A stretch of DNA of 18,776 nucleotides from Bacillota bacterium (lineage in GTDB: Bacteria > Bacillota > Clostridia > Oscillospirales > Oscillospiraceae): NCBI GenBank assembly GCA_017861415.1, contig JAGFXS010000004.1:1-18776 (forward strand). The letters run 5' to 3'. A program made the translations under genes and the position numbers. Every line of letters starts with the position of its first letter. The first letter of the stretch is position 1. This document shows, in pieces, positions 5,679-14,900 of the stretch. The notes beneath the pieces are model-generated. The model made no database searches. It was given only the letters and a program-made list of their open reading frames with translations, and was not told the origin of the DNA.

Positions 5679-7100
5679 TTGGGCGGTTTTTTTGGTGCGG
5701 TTTCCAAGCGTGATTGCGTATTGGATGTTTTTTTCGGTACGGACTATCATTCTCACCTGGGAACAAGAAGGGGCGGCATGGCGGCCTATGGCGGTCGCGA
5801 CGGCTTCCAGAGAGATATCCACAACATAGAGAATTCTCCATTCCGGACGAAGTTCGAAGGAATCACTGAAGAGATGCACGGAAACATTTGCATCGGCTGT
5901 ATCAGCGATACAGATCCTCAGCCTTTACTGGTGCGTTCCGGCCTGGGAACCTATGCCATTACTGTTGTTGGAGTCATCAACAATGCGGAGCAGCTTATCA
6001 GCGAACTGCTTGCGCCCGGCGGCTTCCATTTTGAAGCTATGACCGGTGGTCGGGTTAATTCCACTGAGCTCGTTGCCGCCCTCATTAATCAAAAAACCAG
6101 TTTCCATGAGGGTCTGAAATATGTTCAGGAAGTGGTAGACGGAACCGCCTCCATTTTGCTGATGACTGAGGGCACCATCTACGCCTGCCGGGATCGTTTT
6201 GGGCGTCTGCCCATCCATGTGGGACAGGATGAGGACGGTTACGCACTGGCTTTTGAGTCCTTTGCCTATCAAAAACTGGGCTACCATGATGTTTATGAGC
6301 TTGGCCCGGGAGAAGTTCTGGCGGTTACTGCCGACGGCTTTGAGACCTTGCTCCCACCGGGAGACGAGATGAAGATCTGCGCCTTTCTCTGGACCTATTA
6401 TGGTTACCCTAACTCCAATTATGAAGGGGTTAACGTGGAGGTTATGCGCAACCGTAATGGTGCCGTATTGGCCAGAACTGACCGGAAAAAAGGGAACACA
6501 ATGGACATCGACTATGTCAGCGGTGTACCCGATTCCGGAACCCCTCATGCCATCGGCTATGCCAATGAGAGCGGCATTCCCTTTGCTCGGCCCTTTATTA
6601 AGTATACCCCAACTTGGCCTCGAAGCTTTATGCCCGACAATCAAAAAGAACGGGATAAAGTGGCAAAAATGAAACAAATTCCCGTTCATGAACTTATCGA
6701 AGGGAAAAAACTCCTCTTCGTTGACGACAGTATTGTCCGAGGAACCCAGCTGCGTGAAACGGTGGAGTTCCTCTATGAAAACGGCGCCAAGGAAGTACAC
6801 ATCCGCTCCGCCTGTCCGCCGATTATGTACGGCTGTAAATACCTGAACTTCTCCCGGAGTAATTCAGAAATGGAACTTATCACCCGCCGAACCATCTTGG
6901 AGATGGAGGGGGAAGAGGGGTTCCAGCATTTGGATGAGTATACCGACGCCACCACGGAGCGGGGGAAGAAGCTGCGGGAAAAAATCTGCGAGGCCCTGCA
7001 TTTTACCACACTAGAGTATCAGTCTTTAGAAGGCCTGATTTCGTCCATCGGTTTAGATCCTTGTAAAATTTGTACCTACTGCTGGAATGGAAAGGGGTAA
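5679..7100 (+). CDS. purF: amidophosphoribosyltransferase PurF with degenerate glutaminase domain
   Basis: A 473-residue PurF-family protein that should make phosphoribosylamine from PRPP. The C-terminal phosphoribosyltransferase domain is intact, with GVPDSG and the PRPP loop VDDSIVRGT (348-356). Cysteines at 234, 386, 462, 465 and 468 sit where Bacillus-type PurF holds its 4Fe-4S cluster. The N-terminal class II amidotransferase fold is present (about 1-230), but the protein starts MGGFFGA: the catalytic Cys of CGVFG is Gly. The LQHRGQE, GHVRYAT, HNGN and SDTE signatures read LGTRRGG, GCISDTD, VINN and NSTE. Start TTG 5679 follows GGGAGGTG by 8 bases, and no upstream in-frame Cys offers an alternative. 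It probably uses free ammonia, or a separate glutaminase; this is inference. Confidence 0.88.
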   Translation: MGGFFGAVSKRDCVLDVFFGTDYHSHLGTRRGGMAAYGGRDGFQRDIHNIENSPFRTKFEGITEEMHGNICIGCISDTDPQPLLVRSGLGTYAITVVGVINNAEQLISELLAPGGFHFEAMTGGRVNSTELVAALINQKTSFHEGLKYVQEVVDGTASILLMTEGTIYACRDRFGRLPIHVGQDEDGYALAFESFAYQKLGYHDVYELGPGEVLAVTADGFETLLPPGDEMKICAFLWTYYGYPNSNYEGVNVEVMRNRNGAVLARTDRKKGNTMDIDYVSGVPDSGTPHAIGYANESGIPFARPFIKYTPTWPRSFMPDNQKERDKVAKMKQIPVHELIEGKKLLFVDDSIVRGTQLRETVEFLYENGAKEVHIRSACPPIMYGCKYLNFSRSNSEMELITRRTILEMEGEEGFQHLDEYTDATTERGKKLREKICEALHFTTLEYQSLEGLISSIGLDPCKICTYCWNGKG

Positions 7101-7105
7101 GAGCC

Positions 7106-8146
7106 TTGAGTGATTCTGCTTCCAAGAGCTACGCCGCAGCCGGTGTGGATATCACTGCCGGCTATAAAGCGGTAGAGCTAATGAAATCTCATGTAGCCAG
7201 AACCATGATTCCCGGAGCCTCGTCAGATTTGGGCGGCTTCGGCGGCCTCTTCGAGCTGGACGTTGCCGGTATGAAACGGCCTGTGCTGGTGAGCGGCACC
7301 GACGGCGTTGGCACCAAGCTGAAGCTGGCTTTTCTGATGGACAAGCATGACACCGTGGGCATTGACTGTGTGGCCATGTGCGTCAATGATATTGTCTGCT
7401 GCGGGGCCAAGCCCCTGTTCTTTTTGGATTATATCGCCCTGGGCAAAAACATTCCGGAGAAGGTGGCGGCCATCGTAGCCGGTGTTTCAGAGGGCTGCGT
7501 TCAGGCGGGCTGTGCCATCGTCGGGGGAGAAACCGCAGAAATGCCCGGGTTTTATCCCGAGGATGAATATGACCTGGCGGGCTTTTCTGTGGGCATTGTA
7601 GATAGGGAAAAGATCTTTGATAAGAATAGTATCCGAGAAGGGGATGTCATCATTGGCTTGCCCTCCTCCGGCGTACATTCCAATGGATTTTCTCTAGTGC
7701 GCAAGGTGCTCAATGTGGAAGGCTGCGATCTGAAAACGCCGATGGTGGAGTTAAACGGAGCCAGCCTTGGCGAGACCTTGCTAACCTCCACCCGCATCTA
7801 TGTAAAAAGCATGTTGGCTCTCATGGAGGCTGTTTCGGTGAAGTCCGCTTCCCATATTACCGGTGGCGGGTTTTATGAAAACATCCCCAGAAGTCTGCCT
7901 GAGGGGATGACGGCTAAGATCAAGGAATCCGCAGTTCCCGTGCTGCCTATCTTCACCTTAGTGGAGACCCTTGGAAATATTCCTAGACGGGATATGTTCA
8001 ATACCTTTAATATGGGCATCGGCATGACAGTGATTGTCGCAAAAGAAGATGCGGGTAGGGCCATAGAGGCATTGCAGCAGGCAGGAGAATTGCCCTGCAT
8101 CCTCGGAGAAGTGATTGCCTCGCCGGAGGGCGTCATCATATGGTAA
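7106..8146 (+). CDS. purM: phosphoribosylformylglycinamidine cyclo-ligase (AIR synthetase) PurM
   Basis: A 346-residue PurM, exactly the common bacterial length. It closes the imidazole ring, turning FGAM into AIR with ATP. Marks are [20 protein letters not shown] at the N-terminus, the glycine-rich [13 protein letters not shown] (64-76), [19 protein letters not shown] (91-109) and [11 protein letters not shown] (140-150), all ATP/FGAM-site segments of the PurM/SelD fold. The start is TTG at 7106, five bases after the purF stop, with GGGG (7094-7097) 8 bases upstream; longer in-frame starts would run into purF and add non-conserved residues. It overlaps purN by 7 bases. Confidence 0.96.
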   Translation: MSDSASKSYAAAGVDITAGYKAVELMKSHVARTMIPGASSDLGGFGGLFELDVAGMKRPVLVSGTDGVGTKLKLAFLMDKHDTVGIDCVAMCVNDIVCCGAKPLFFLDYIALGKNIPEKVAAIVAGVSEGCVQAGCAIVGGETAEMPGFYPEDEYDLAGFSVGIVDREKIFDKNSIREGDVIIGLPSSGVHSNGFSLVRKVLNVEGCDLKTPMVELNGASLGETLLTSTRIYVKSMLALMEAVSVKSASHITGGGFYENIPRSLPEGMTAKIKESAVPVLPIFTLVETLGNIPRRDMFNTFNMGIGMTVIVAKEDAGRAIEALQQAGELPCILGEVIASPEGVIIW

Positions 8147-8757
8147 AAACCAAAATTGCGGTGTTGGTCTCCGGTGGTGGAACTAACCTGCAGGCTCTGT
8201 TGGATGCCCAGGGCCAGGGCATCCTCAAGAGTGGGGAGATCGTCGTGGTTGTGTCCGATAATCCGGGTGCCTTCGCCTTGGAGCGCGCCCGGAGCCGGGG
8301 CGTAGAGGCCGTGGTGCTGGATAAAGCAGCTCACCCTGCCAGAGAGGACTTTGAGAGGAGCCTGCGGGAACTCCTCTCTCAGCGCGGGGTTGAACTCATT
8401 GTTCTGGCCGGGTTCATGCGGATATTAAGCGGAGATTTCACGGCCGCCTACGACAAGCGAATCATCAATGTTCACCCGTCCCTGATTCCCGCCTTTTGTG
8501 GGGAGGGCTTCTACGGGCTGCGGGTACATCAGGCGGTGCTTTCCTATGGAGTAAAGCTCACCGGCGCCACGGTTCATTTTGTGAATGAGGTTCCAGACGG
8601 GGGAGAGATTATCTTGCAAAAGGCGGTTCCTGTGCGCCGGGGCGATACCCCTGAGATACTCCAGAGGCGAGTAATGGAGCAGGCGGAGTGGAAACTTCTT
8701 CCCCGCGCCTGCGAGCTGATCTCCCAAAAGCTACAGAAAGAGAGGGACGGCCGATGA
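8140..8757 (+). CDS. purN: phosphoribosylglycinamide formyltransferase PurN
   Basis: A 205-residue GAR transformylase that moves a formyl group from 10-formyl-THF to [14 protein letters not shown] (residues 10-20) binds the phosphoribosyl part. The catalytic triad is visible as Asn110, His112 (in [11 protein letters not shown]) and Asp153 (VPDGGEII), in the same order as Asn106/His108/Asp144 of E. coli PurN. The ATG lies inside the end of purM (ATGGTAA) and the stop overlaps the next start (ATGA), so translation is coupled on both sides. GGAGG about 10 bases upstream serves as ribosome binding site. It depends on the 10-formyl-THF that Fhs, at the end of this operon, would supply. Confidence 0.96.
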   Translation: MVKTKIAVLVSGGGTNLQALLDAQGQGILKSGEIVVVVSDNPGAFALERARSRGVEAVVLDKAAHPAREDFERSLRELLSQRGVELIVLAGFMRILSGDFTAAYDKRIINVHPSLIPAFCGEGFYGLRVHQAVLSYGVKLTGATVHFVNEVPDGGEIILQKAVPVRRGDTPEILQRRVMEQAEWKLLPRACELISQKLQKERDGR

Positions 8758-9479
8758 GTGTTTACGAAGTGAAAAAGCTGGACGGGCTGCTTTCCGGCAA
8801 TCCATATCCCGGTCGGGGGATTGTCATTGGACAAAGTCTGGACGGGAGAAAAATGGCTGTGGTCTATTTCATTATGGGACGTAGTGCTAACAGCCGGAAC
8901 CGTATCTTTGTAAAAACGGAGGACGGCATTCGTACCCAGGCCCAGGATCCCAGCAAGATGGAGGATCCGTCCCTCATCATTTACCATCCCGTTCGTCTGG
9001 TGAGTGGGGATCTGATTGTCACCAACGGTGATCAGACCGACACCATCCGGGACGCCCTGCTGGTGGGCGGGAGCTTTGAGGACGCCCTGATGACCCGTGC
9101 CTTTGAACCGGATGCACCAAACTTGACCCCTAGAATTTCTGGATTGGTAGCCCCTGATGGTAGCTATAAGCTGTCTATTCTGAAAAGTGCCGATGCCGAT
9201 GGCTCCGCCTGCATCCGACACTTTTTCTGCTATCCACCCATACCTGGGGTGGGACATTTCCTCCACACCTACCAAGGCGACGGCAACCCCCTGCCCACCT
9301 TTATGGGGGAACCAAAGCGAGTGGAGATCCTCAACGACATAGAAGCCTTTGCTAAAGGCATTTGGGAGAGCTTGCGCCCGGAAAACAAAATATCCCTCTA
9401 TGTTCGATATACGGATCTTGCGCATGGTGAGGTGGAGGAGATCCTGATCAATCAGTACGGCGAGGAGACGGAGCAATGA
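8754..9479 (+). CDS. purO: IMP cyclohydrolase, PurO-type
   Basis: A 241-residue protein I recognise as the IMP cyclohydrolase family (Pfam IMP_cyclohyd) known from archaeal PurO and found in many Clostridia as a stand-alone enzyme. It closes FAICAR to IMP, the last step of the pathway. Family features seen are NPYPGRGI (16-23), MGRSANSRNR (41-50), DPSLIIYHPVR, TNGDQTDTI and GHFLHTYQGDGNP. It starts on an ATGA overlap with purN and ends on an ATGA overlap with the AICAR transformylase gene, so the two enzymes replacing bifunctional PurH are translationally coupled. Clostridial members carry extra C-terminal sequence relative to the ~200-residue archaeal enzyme. The symbol purO is by family, not by direct demonstration. 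Confidence 0.88.
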   Translation: MSVYEVKKLDGLLSGNPYPGRGIVIGQSLDGRKMAVVYFIMGRSANSRNRIFVKTEDGIRTQAQDPSKMEDPSLIIYHPVRLVSGDLIVTNGDQTDTIRDALLVGGSFEDALMTRAFEPDAPNLTPRISGLVAPDGSYKLSILKSADADGSACIRHFFCYPPIPGVGHFLHTYQGDGNPLPTFMGEPKRVEILNDIEAFAKGIWESLRPENKISLYVRYTDLAHGEVEEILINQYGEETEQ

Positions 9480-10663
9480 CTAGATTTGAACTAAAATACG
9501 GCTGCAACCCTAATCAGAAGCCCGCAGAGCTTTTTATAGAGGGTGATCGGCCTCTGCCGCTGGAGATATTAAATGGCCGCCCAGGCTATATCAATTTTTT
9601 AGATGCGCTTAATAGCTGGCAGTTGGTAAAGGAACTGAAGGATGCGCTTGGACTTCCGGCTGCAACCTCCTTTAAGCACGTAAGTCCTACCTCTGCGGCG
9701 ATTGGTCTTCCCATGGGCGAGGTGCTCCAAAAGGCGTGCTTTGTGGATGACATTGAAGGTCTGAACGAATCCCCCTTGGCTTGTGCCTACGCCCGGGCTC
9801 GTGGCACCGACCGGATGTGCTCTTTCGGAGACTGGATCGCCCTCTCCGATGTCTGTGACGCTACCACAGCCCGAGTGATTCAGCGGGAGGTCTCCGACGG
9901 GGTGATTGCCCCCGGATATGAGCCGGAGGCATTGGAAATCTTAAAGACCAAGCGGAATGGTTCCTATAGCATCGTAAGGATTGACCCGACGTATGTTCCG
10001 GAGTCCCTTGAGCATAAAGAGGTCTTCGGCGTCACCTTCCAGCAGGGTAGGAATAACGCTATCATTGATGAGAGCCTTTTGGAACAAGTTGTCACAGATA
10101 ATAAAATGATTCCGGTCTCTGCCAAGCGAGATATGATAGTAGCCTTGATTACGTTAAAGTATACACAGTCTAATTCTGTGTGTTATGCTATAGACGGTCA
10201 GGCCATCGGTGTGGGAGCCGGTCAGCAGTCCCGTATTCATTGCACCCGACTGGCCGGACAGAAGGCAGATCTCTGGCAGTTGCGGCAACATCCAAAGGTG
10301 CTGGATCTGCCATTTTTGGACAATATCAGAAGACCCGACCGAGACAATGCCATTGATCTGTACCTTTCTGAGGATGACAGCGGCGATGTGCTTGCGGAGG
10401 GAAACTGGCAGAAATATTTTAAAGTTTCCCCTGCACCATTTACCCGGGAAGAAAAGCGCAGTTATCTTGCCGGTATCAACGGGGTATCTCTCGGCAGTGA
10501 TGCTTTTTTTCCTTTCGGTGACAATATTGAACGTGCCCATCGAAGCGGTGTGACCTATGTGGCCCAGCCTGGCGGCTCCGTGCGGGATGATAATGTCATT
10601 GAGACCTGCAACAAGTACAACATGGTTATGGCCTTTACCGGTCTGCGCCTGTTCCATCATTAA
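9476..10663 (+). CDS. purH: AICAR transformylase (PurH transformylase domain only)
   Basis: A 395-residue protein equal to the C-terminal domain of PurH. It formylates AICAR with 10-formyl-THF. It starts directly with LKYGCNPNQKPA, so the ~200-residue N-terminal IMP cyclohydrolase domain of ordinary PurH (about 510-530 residues) is missing. Catalytic Lys67-His68 are in TSFKHVSP. GAGQQSRIHCTRLAG, SDAFFPFGDNIERA, AQPGGSVRDD and the C-terminal TGLRLFHH complete the signature. The cyclohydrolase function is supplied by the overlapping upstream gene. Its substrate, ZMP, is the precursor of the ZTP sensed at the operon's riboswitch, so loss of this step would feed back on the whole operon. Confidence 0.94.
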   Translation: MTRFELKYGCNPNQKPAELFIEGDRPLPLEILNGRPGYINFLDALNSWQLVKELKDALGLPAATSFKHVSPTSAAIGLPMGEVLQKACFVDDIEGLNESPLACAYARARGTDRMCSFGDWIALSDVCDATTARVIQREVSDGVIAPGYEPEALEILKTKRNGSYSIVRIDPTYVPESLEHKEVFGVTFQQGRNNAIIDESLLEQVVTDNKMIPVSAKRDMIVALITLKYTQSNSVCYAIDGQAIGVGAGQQSRIHCTRLAGQKADLWQLRQHPKVLDLPFLDNIRRPDRDNAIDLYLSEDDSGDVLAEGNWQKYFKVSPAPFTREEKRSYLAGINGVSLGSDAFFPFGDNIERAHRSGVTYVAQPGGSVRDDNVIETCNKYNMVMAFTGLRLFHH

Positions 10664-10682
10664 CGGAAGGGGACGATAGCCC

Positions 10683-11954
10683 ATGAATGTCATGGTAGTC
10701 GGCGGCGGCGGCCGTGAACACGCCATCATCAAGAGCCTAAGAAAGAATCCGAATATAACGGAGCTGTACGCCCTTCCTGGCAACGGAGGCATTGCGACGG
10801 ATGCTACCTGCGTAGATATTGATGCCAAGGATATTGCCGGCATCACCGCCTTTGCCGAAGCCCATGGCATTGAATTTGCCGTGGTAGCGCCGGACGACCC
10901 TCTGGTATTAGGCGCGGTGGACGCATTGGAGGCGAAGGGGATACCCTGCTTTGGCCCCAACAAGAAAGCGGCCATTTTGGAAGGGAGTAAGGTCTTTTCC
11001 AAGAACCTGATGAAAAAGTATGGCATTCCTACTGCGGCCTACGAGGTTTTTTCTGACCTGGAGGCTGCGCTGATCTATTTGGAGACGGCCCCTCTGCCCA
11101 CGGTTGTGAAAGCAGACGGTCTGGCCCTAGGAAAGGGCGTCATCATTGCCGAGACACGGGAAGAAGCACAGGCGGCGGTACGTTCCATGATGGAGGATAA
11201 GATCTTTGGCGAGAGCGGTAGCAATGTGGTTATCGAGGAGTTTCTCACCGGACCGGAGGTTTCTGTTTTGTCTTTCACGGATGGCAAAACCTTGATCCCT
11301 ATGGTGTCCTCGATGGATCACAAGCGTGCTTTGGATGGGGATGAGGGCCTTAATACCGGTGGCATGGGCACCATTGCCCCAAATCCCTACTACACAAAGG
11401 ACATTGCCAAGCAGTGCATGAAGGAGATATTTCTCCCCACAATGGCGGCTATGAACGCGGAGGGGAGAACCTTTAAGGGTTGCCTCTATTTTGGCCTGAT
11501 GCTTACCCCTATTGGGCCAAAGGTTATTGAGTACAACTGTCGGTTCGGTGATCCGGAAACCCAGGTAGTGCTGCCTCTTCTGGAGAGTGATCTCCTTACT
11601 GTCATGCAGGCCACGGCGGCGGAAACCCTGGCTGAAACGGAGGTTATATTCCGTGCTGGTGCGGCCTGCTGTGTGGTGATGGCATCCAAGGGCTATCCCG
11701 GTCTCTATGAGACAGGCTATCCCATTGCCATCCCTAGTGATCTTGACGGAGATGTCTATGTGGCGGGCGGTCAACTTAGAGACGGAATGCTGTGTACCGC
11801 CGGGGGGCGTGTGCTAGGCGTGACTGCCACGGGAGACACCCTCAAAGAAGCCGTGGAAAAGGCGTACCGTCAAGCAGGGCGCGTTACATTTAATAACGCT
11901 TATTACCGGAAAGACATTGGTCAAAAGGCCTTGCTGGCTGCCGAGGAGGTGTAA
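10683..11954 (+). CDS. purD: phosphoribosylamine-glycine ligase PurD
   Basis: A 423-residue GAR synthetase that joins phosphoribosylamine, glycine and ATP. GGGGREHAI (7-15) marks the N-terminal domain; TVVKADGLALGKGV belongs to the ATP-grasp fold; MGTIAPNPYYT and NCRFGDPETQVVLPLL are the standard ATP/Mg segments. Length and motif order are typical. GGAAGGGG (10664-10671) precedes the ATG at 10683 after a 19-base gap from purH. This enzyme consumes glycine, which connects it to the glycine-riboswitch-controlled symporter upstream. It also uses the unstable product of PurF. Confidence 0.96.
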   Translation: MNVMVVGGGGREHAIIKSLRKNPNITELYALPGNGGIATDATCVDIDAKDIAGITAFAEAHGIEFAVVAPDDPLVLGAVDALEAKGIPCFGPNKKAAILEGSKVFSKNLMKKYGIPTAAYEVFSDLEAALIYLETAPLPTVVKADGLALGKGVIIAETREEAQAAVRSMMEDKIFGESGSNVVIEEFLTGPEVSVLSFTDGKTLIPMVSSMDHKRALDGDEGLNTGGMGTIAPNPYYTKDIAKQCMKEIFLPTMAAMNAEGRTFKGCLYFGLMLTPIGPKVIEYNCRFGDPETQVVLPLLESDLLTVMQATAAETLAETEVIFRAGAACCVVMASKGYPGLYETGYPIAIPSDLDGDVYVAGGQLRDGMLCTAGGRVLGVTATGDTLKEAVEKAYRQAGRVTFNNAYYRKDIGQKALLAAEEV

Positions 11955-11956
11955 TC

Positions 11957-14900
11957 TTGGTCTACAGGGTATATGTGGAAAAACGGGAGGGCCTTGCCGT
12001 GGAGGCTGAGGCCTTAGCAACGGATATCCGCACCCTCCTTCAAATTGAGGGACTGCGGAAACTTCGTCTTTTTAACCGCTATGATCTGGCAAGAATTTCA
12101 AAGGAACTATTTGAGGAAAGCGTGAAAAACATTCTTTCCGAGCCTCAACTGGATGTGGTGTTTGATAACCTGCCAAATGTACCGGGGGCCACGGTGTTCG
12201 CCGTGGAATATCTGCCCGGTCAGTTTGACCAGCGGGCGGACTCCGCCGCCCAGTGCATTCAGATTCTCTCACAAGGAGAACGGCCCCTTGTACGCAATGC
12301 AAGGGTCTACCTGCTGGAGGGCAAGATGAGCGAGGCGGAAATTGCCGCCATCAAAGATTACGTCATTAACCCGGTGGAGAGCCGAGAGGCATCACTTGCC
12401 ACCTTGGAAACGCTGGAGGTATCTTATCCCGTTCCTGAAAAGGTGTCGACTATCCAGGGGTTTCGGGTTCTGAGTGATGCAGGGCTTTTGGCCCTCCAGG
12501 AGCAATACGGTTTTGCCATGGATTTAGAGGATCTTCAGGTCTGTCGGGAATACTTCTTCGAAGAAAGTCGTGACCCCACCATGACGGAGCTGCGGGTGAT
12601 CGACACCTACTGGTCTGACCACTGCCGCCACACCACGTTCCTTACCGCTATTGACCACGTGGAGTTTGAGGACCCTATTGTCCAGAAAACTTATGAGGAA
12701 TATCTGGAGACCCGCAGGGCTTTGGGCAGAACTAAGCCTGTAAGCCTTATGGACATGGGTACCATCGCCGCCAAATACCTGCGGCAGGCAGGGAAACTGC
12801 CACATCTGGACGAGTCCGAGGAAGTAAACGCCTGCACCGTTAAGATAAAGGTGGAAACCTCGGAGGGACTAGAAGACTGGTTACTGCTCTTTAAAAACGA
12901 AACTCACAATCATCCCACGGAAATTGAACCCTTTGGCGGTGCCGCTACCTGCGTCGGGGGCGCCATCCGCGACCCCCTCTCTGGGAGGTCTTATGTCTAT
13001 GCCGCCATGCGTGTCACCGGGGCGGCGAATCCCTTAAAGCCAGTGAGCGAGACATTGCCGGGGAAGCTGCCTCAGCGGACCATTGTCACCAAGGCGGCGG
13101 CTGGTTACAGTTCTTACGGCAATCAGATCGGCCTAACCACCGGCCAAGTAGATGAGATCTACCACCCCGGTTACGAGGCCAAACGCATGGAAATCGGTGC
13201 GGTCATCGGTGCCGCCCCGGCAGAAAATGTACGGAGGGAGGTTCCGTCGGCCGGGGATCTGGTGATTCTGTTGGGCGGGCGGACAGGCCGCGACGGCTGC
13301 GGCGGCGCAACCGGCTCCTCCAAATCTCACACCGCCCAGTCCTTAGAGACAGGTGGCCCTGAGGTGCAGAAGGGTAACGCTCCGGAGGAGCGGAAGCTTC
13401 AGCGACTTTTCCGCAATCAGGAGGCAGCCCTGCTCATTAAGCGCTGCAACGATTTCGGTGCGGGCGGAGTATCTGTCGCAATCGGAGAGCTTGCTGATGG
13501 ACTTAACATCAATCTGGACGCCGTGCCCAAGAAATATGAGGGACTCGACGGCACGGAGCTTGCCGTTAGCGAATCTCAGGAGAGAATGGCTGTAGTGGTA
13601 GCGGAAAAAGACGCAGAGCGATTCCTCTCTCTTGCTGCCAGGGAGAATCTGGAGGCAACCATTGTTGCTAGGGTCACCAGTGATCGACGTCTGACCATGA
13701 CCTGGAACGGTGAGAAGATTGTGGATCTCTCCCGAGATTTTCTGGACACCAACGGTGCGGAAAAGCATGCAGTAGCTAAGACTGAGGCGGCAAAACCTTT
13801 TGCCAAGGAGCCAGTTACGAATTTTGGTGATGGATTCATGGCTTTGGCAGCAGACTTGAACGTTTGCTCGAAACGCGGCCTATCGGAGCGCTTTGATGCA
13901 ACCATTGGCTCTGGCACGGTACTGATGCCCTTTGGGGGACTATATCAGCAGACCCCGCCTCAGGCGATGGTACACAAGATTGCCCGGGAAATGGGGGACA
14001 CTTCGACCTGTTCCTTCATGGCTTGGGGGTACAACCCTTTTATTTCGGAGAAAAGTCCCTATCATGGGGCCTATCTGGCGGTGATTGAATCCGTCTCAAA
14101 GCTTGTGGCAACGGGCGCCTCTATAGAGGATACCTATTTGAGCTTCCAGGAGTATTTTGAGCGCCTGCGCCGGGACAAGACCCGTTGGGGCAAGCCTTTG
14201 GCCGCTCTATTAGGGGCCTTCCGTGCTCAGTTAGAGCTGTCCATTGCCGCCATCGGCGGAAAGGACTCTATGAGCGGCAGCTTTGAAGAACTGGATGTTC
14301 CCCCCACGCTGGTATCTTTTGCAGTGACGACAGATCCAATATCTCAGGTCATTTCTCCGGAGTTTAAAGGGGCGGGGCACACCGTTACATGGCTCCGTCC
14401 GGAGTACGGAGACGATGGCCTTCCCCGGGCGGACTCCCTTTTGAAAACCTTCGGGATGGTTTCCCAGCTTAGCAGGGAGGGGAAACTCAGGGCGGCCTAT
14501 ACTCCCACCTACGGCGGTGTGGCCGAAGGTATACTGAAAATGTCCTTTGGAAACCGGATTGGTCTTGCCTTGAATGAAGAACGCGGTTTGGATGAACTTT
14601 TCGGCTATGCTTACGGCTCCTTTATTCTGGAGTTTGAGAATGCAGGGGACGCGGTGGGTTTGCCTCTGGGCAAAACGACATTAAATGAGCATATCACCTG
14701 GCGCGGTGAGGAATTGACTCTTGACAGTCTGCAAAAGGTATATGAAAATAAGTTAGAGCCGATTTATCCCTGTAATATTGTGCAGAATCAAGGGGAAATC
14801 CCTGCGTTTATCTTTGAGGCAGCAAGCTGGCCAGCACCCGCTGTCAAAATCCCAGGAGGGCCCCGAATTCTGATTCCCGTCTTTCCGGGTACCAATACCG

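Noticed and set aside
5925..6800. Long open frame opposite purF (minus strand, 291 codons)
   Set aside because: It is the antisense of a clearly coding region, has no recognisable protein features and no ribosome binding site.
8574..9476. 300-codon minus-strand frame opposite purN and the cyclohydrolase
   Set aside because: Antisense shadow of two well-supported genes; no family resemblance.
10154..11026. 290-codon minus-strand frame opposite purH/purD
   Set aside because: Same reason: strong conserved proteins on the + strand explain the openness.
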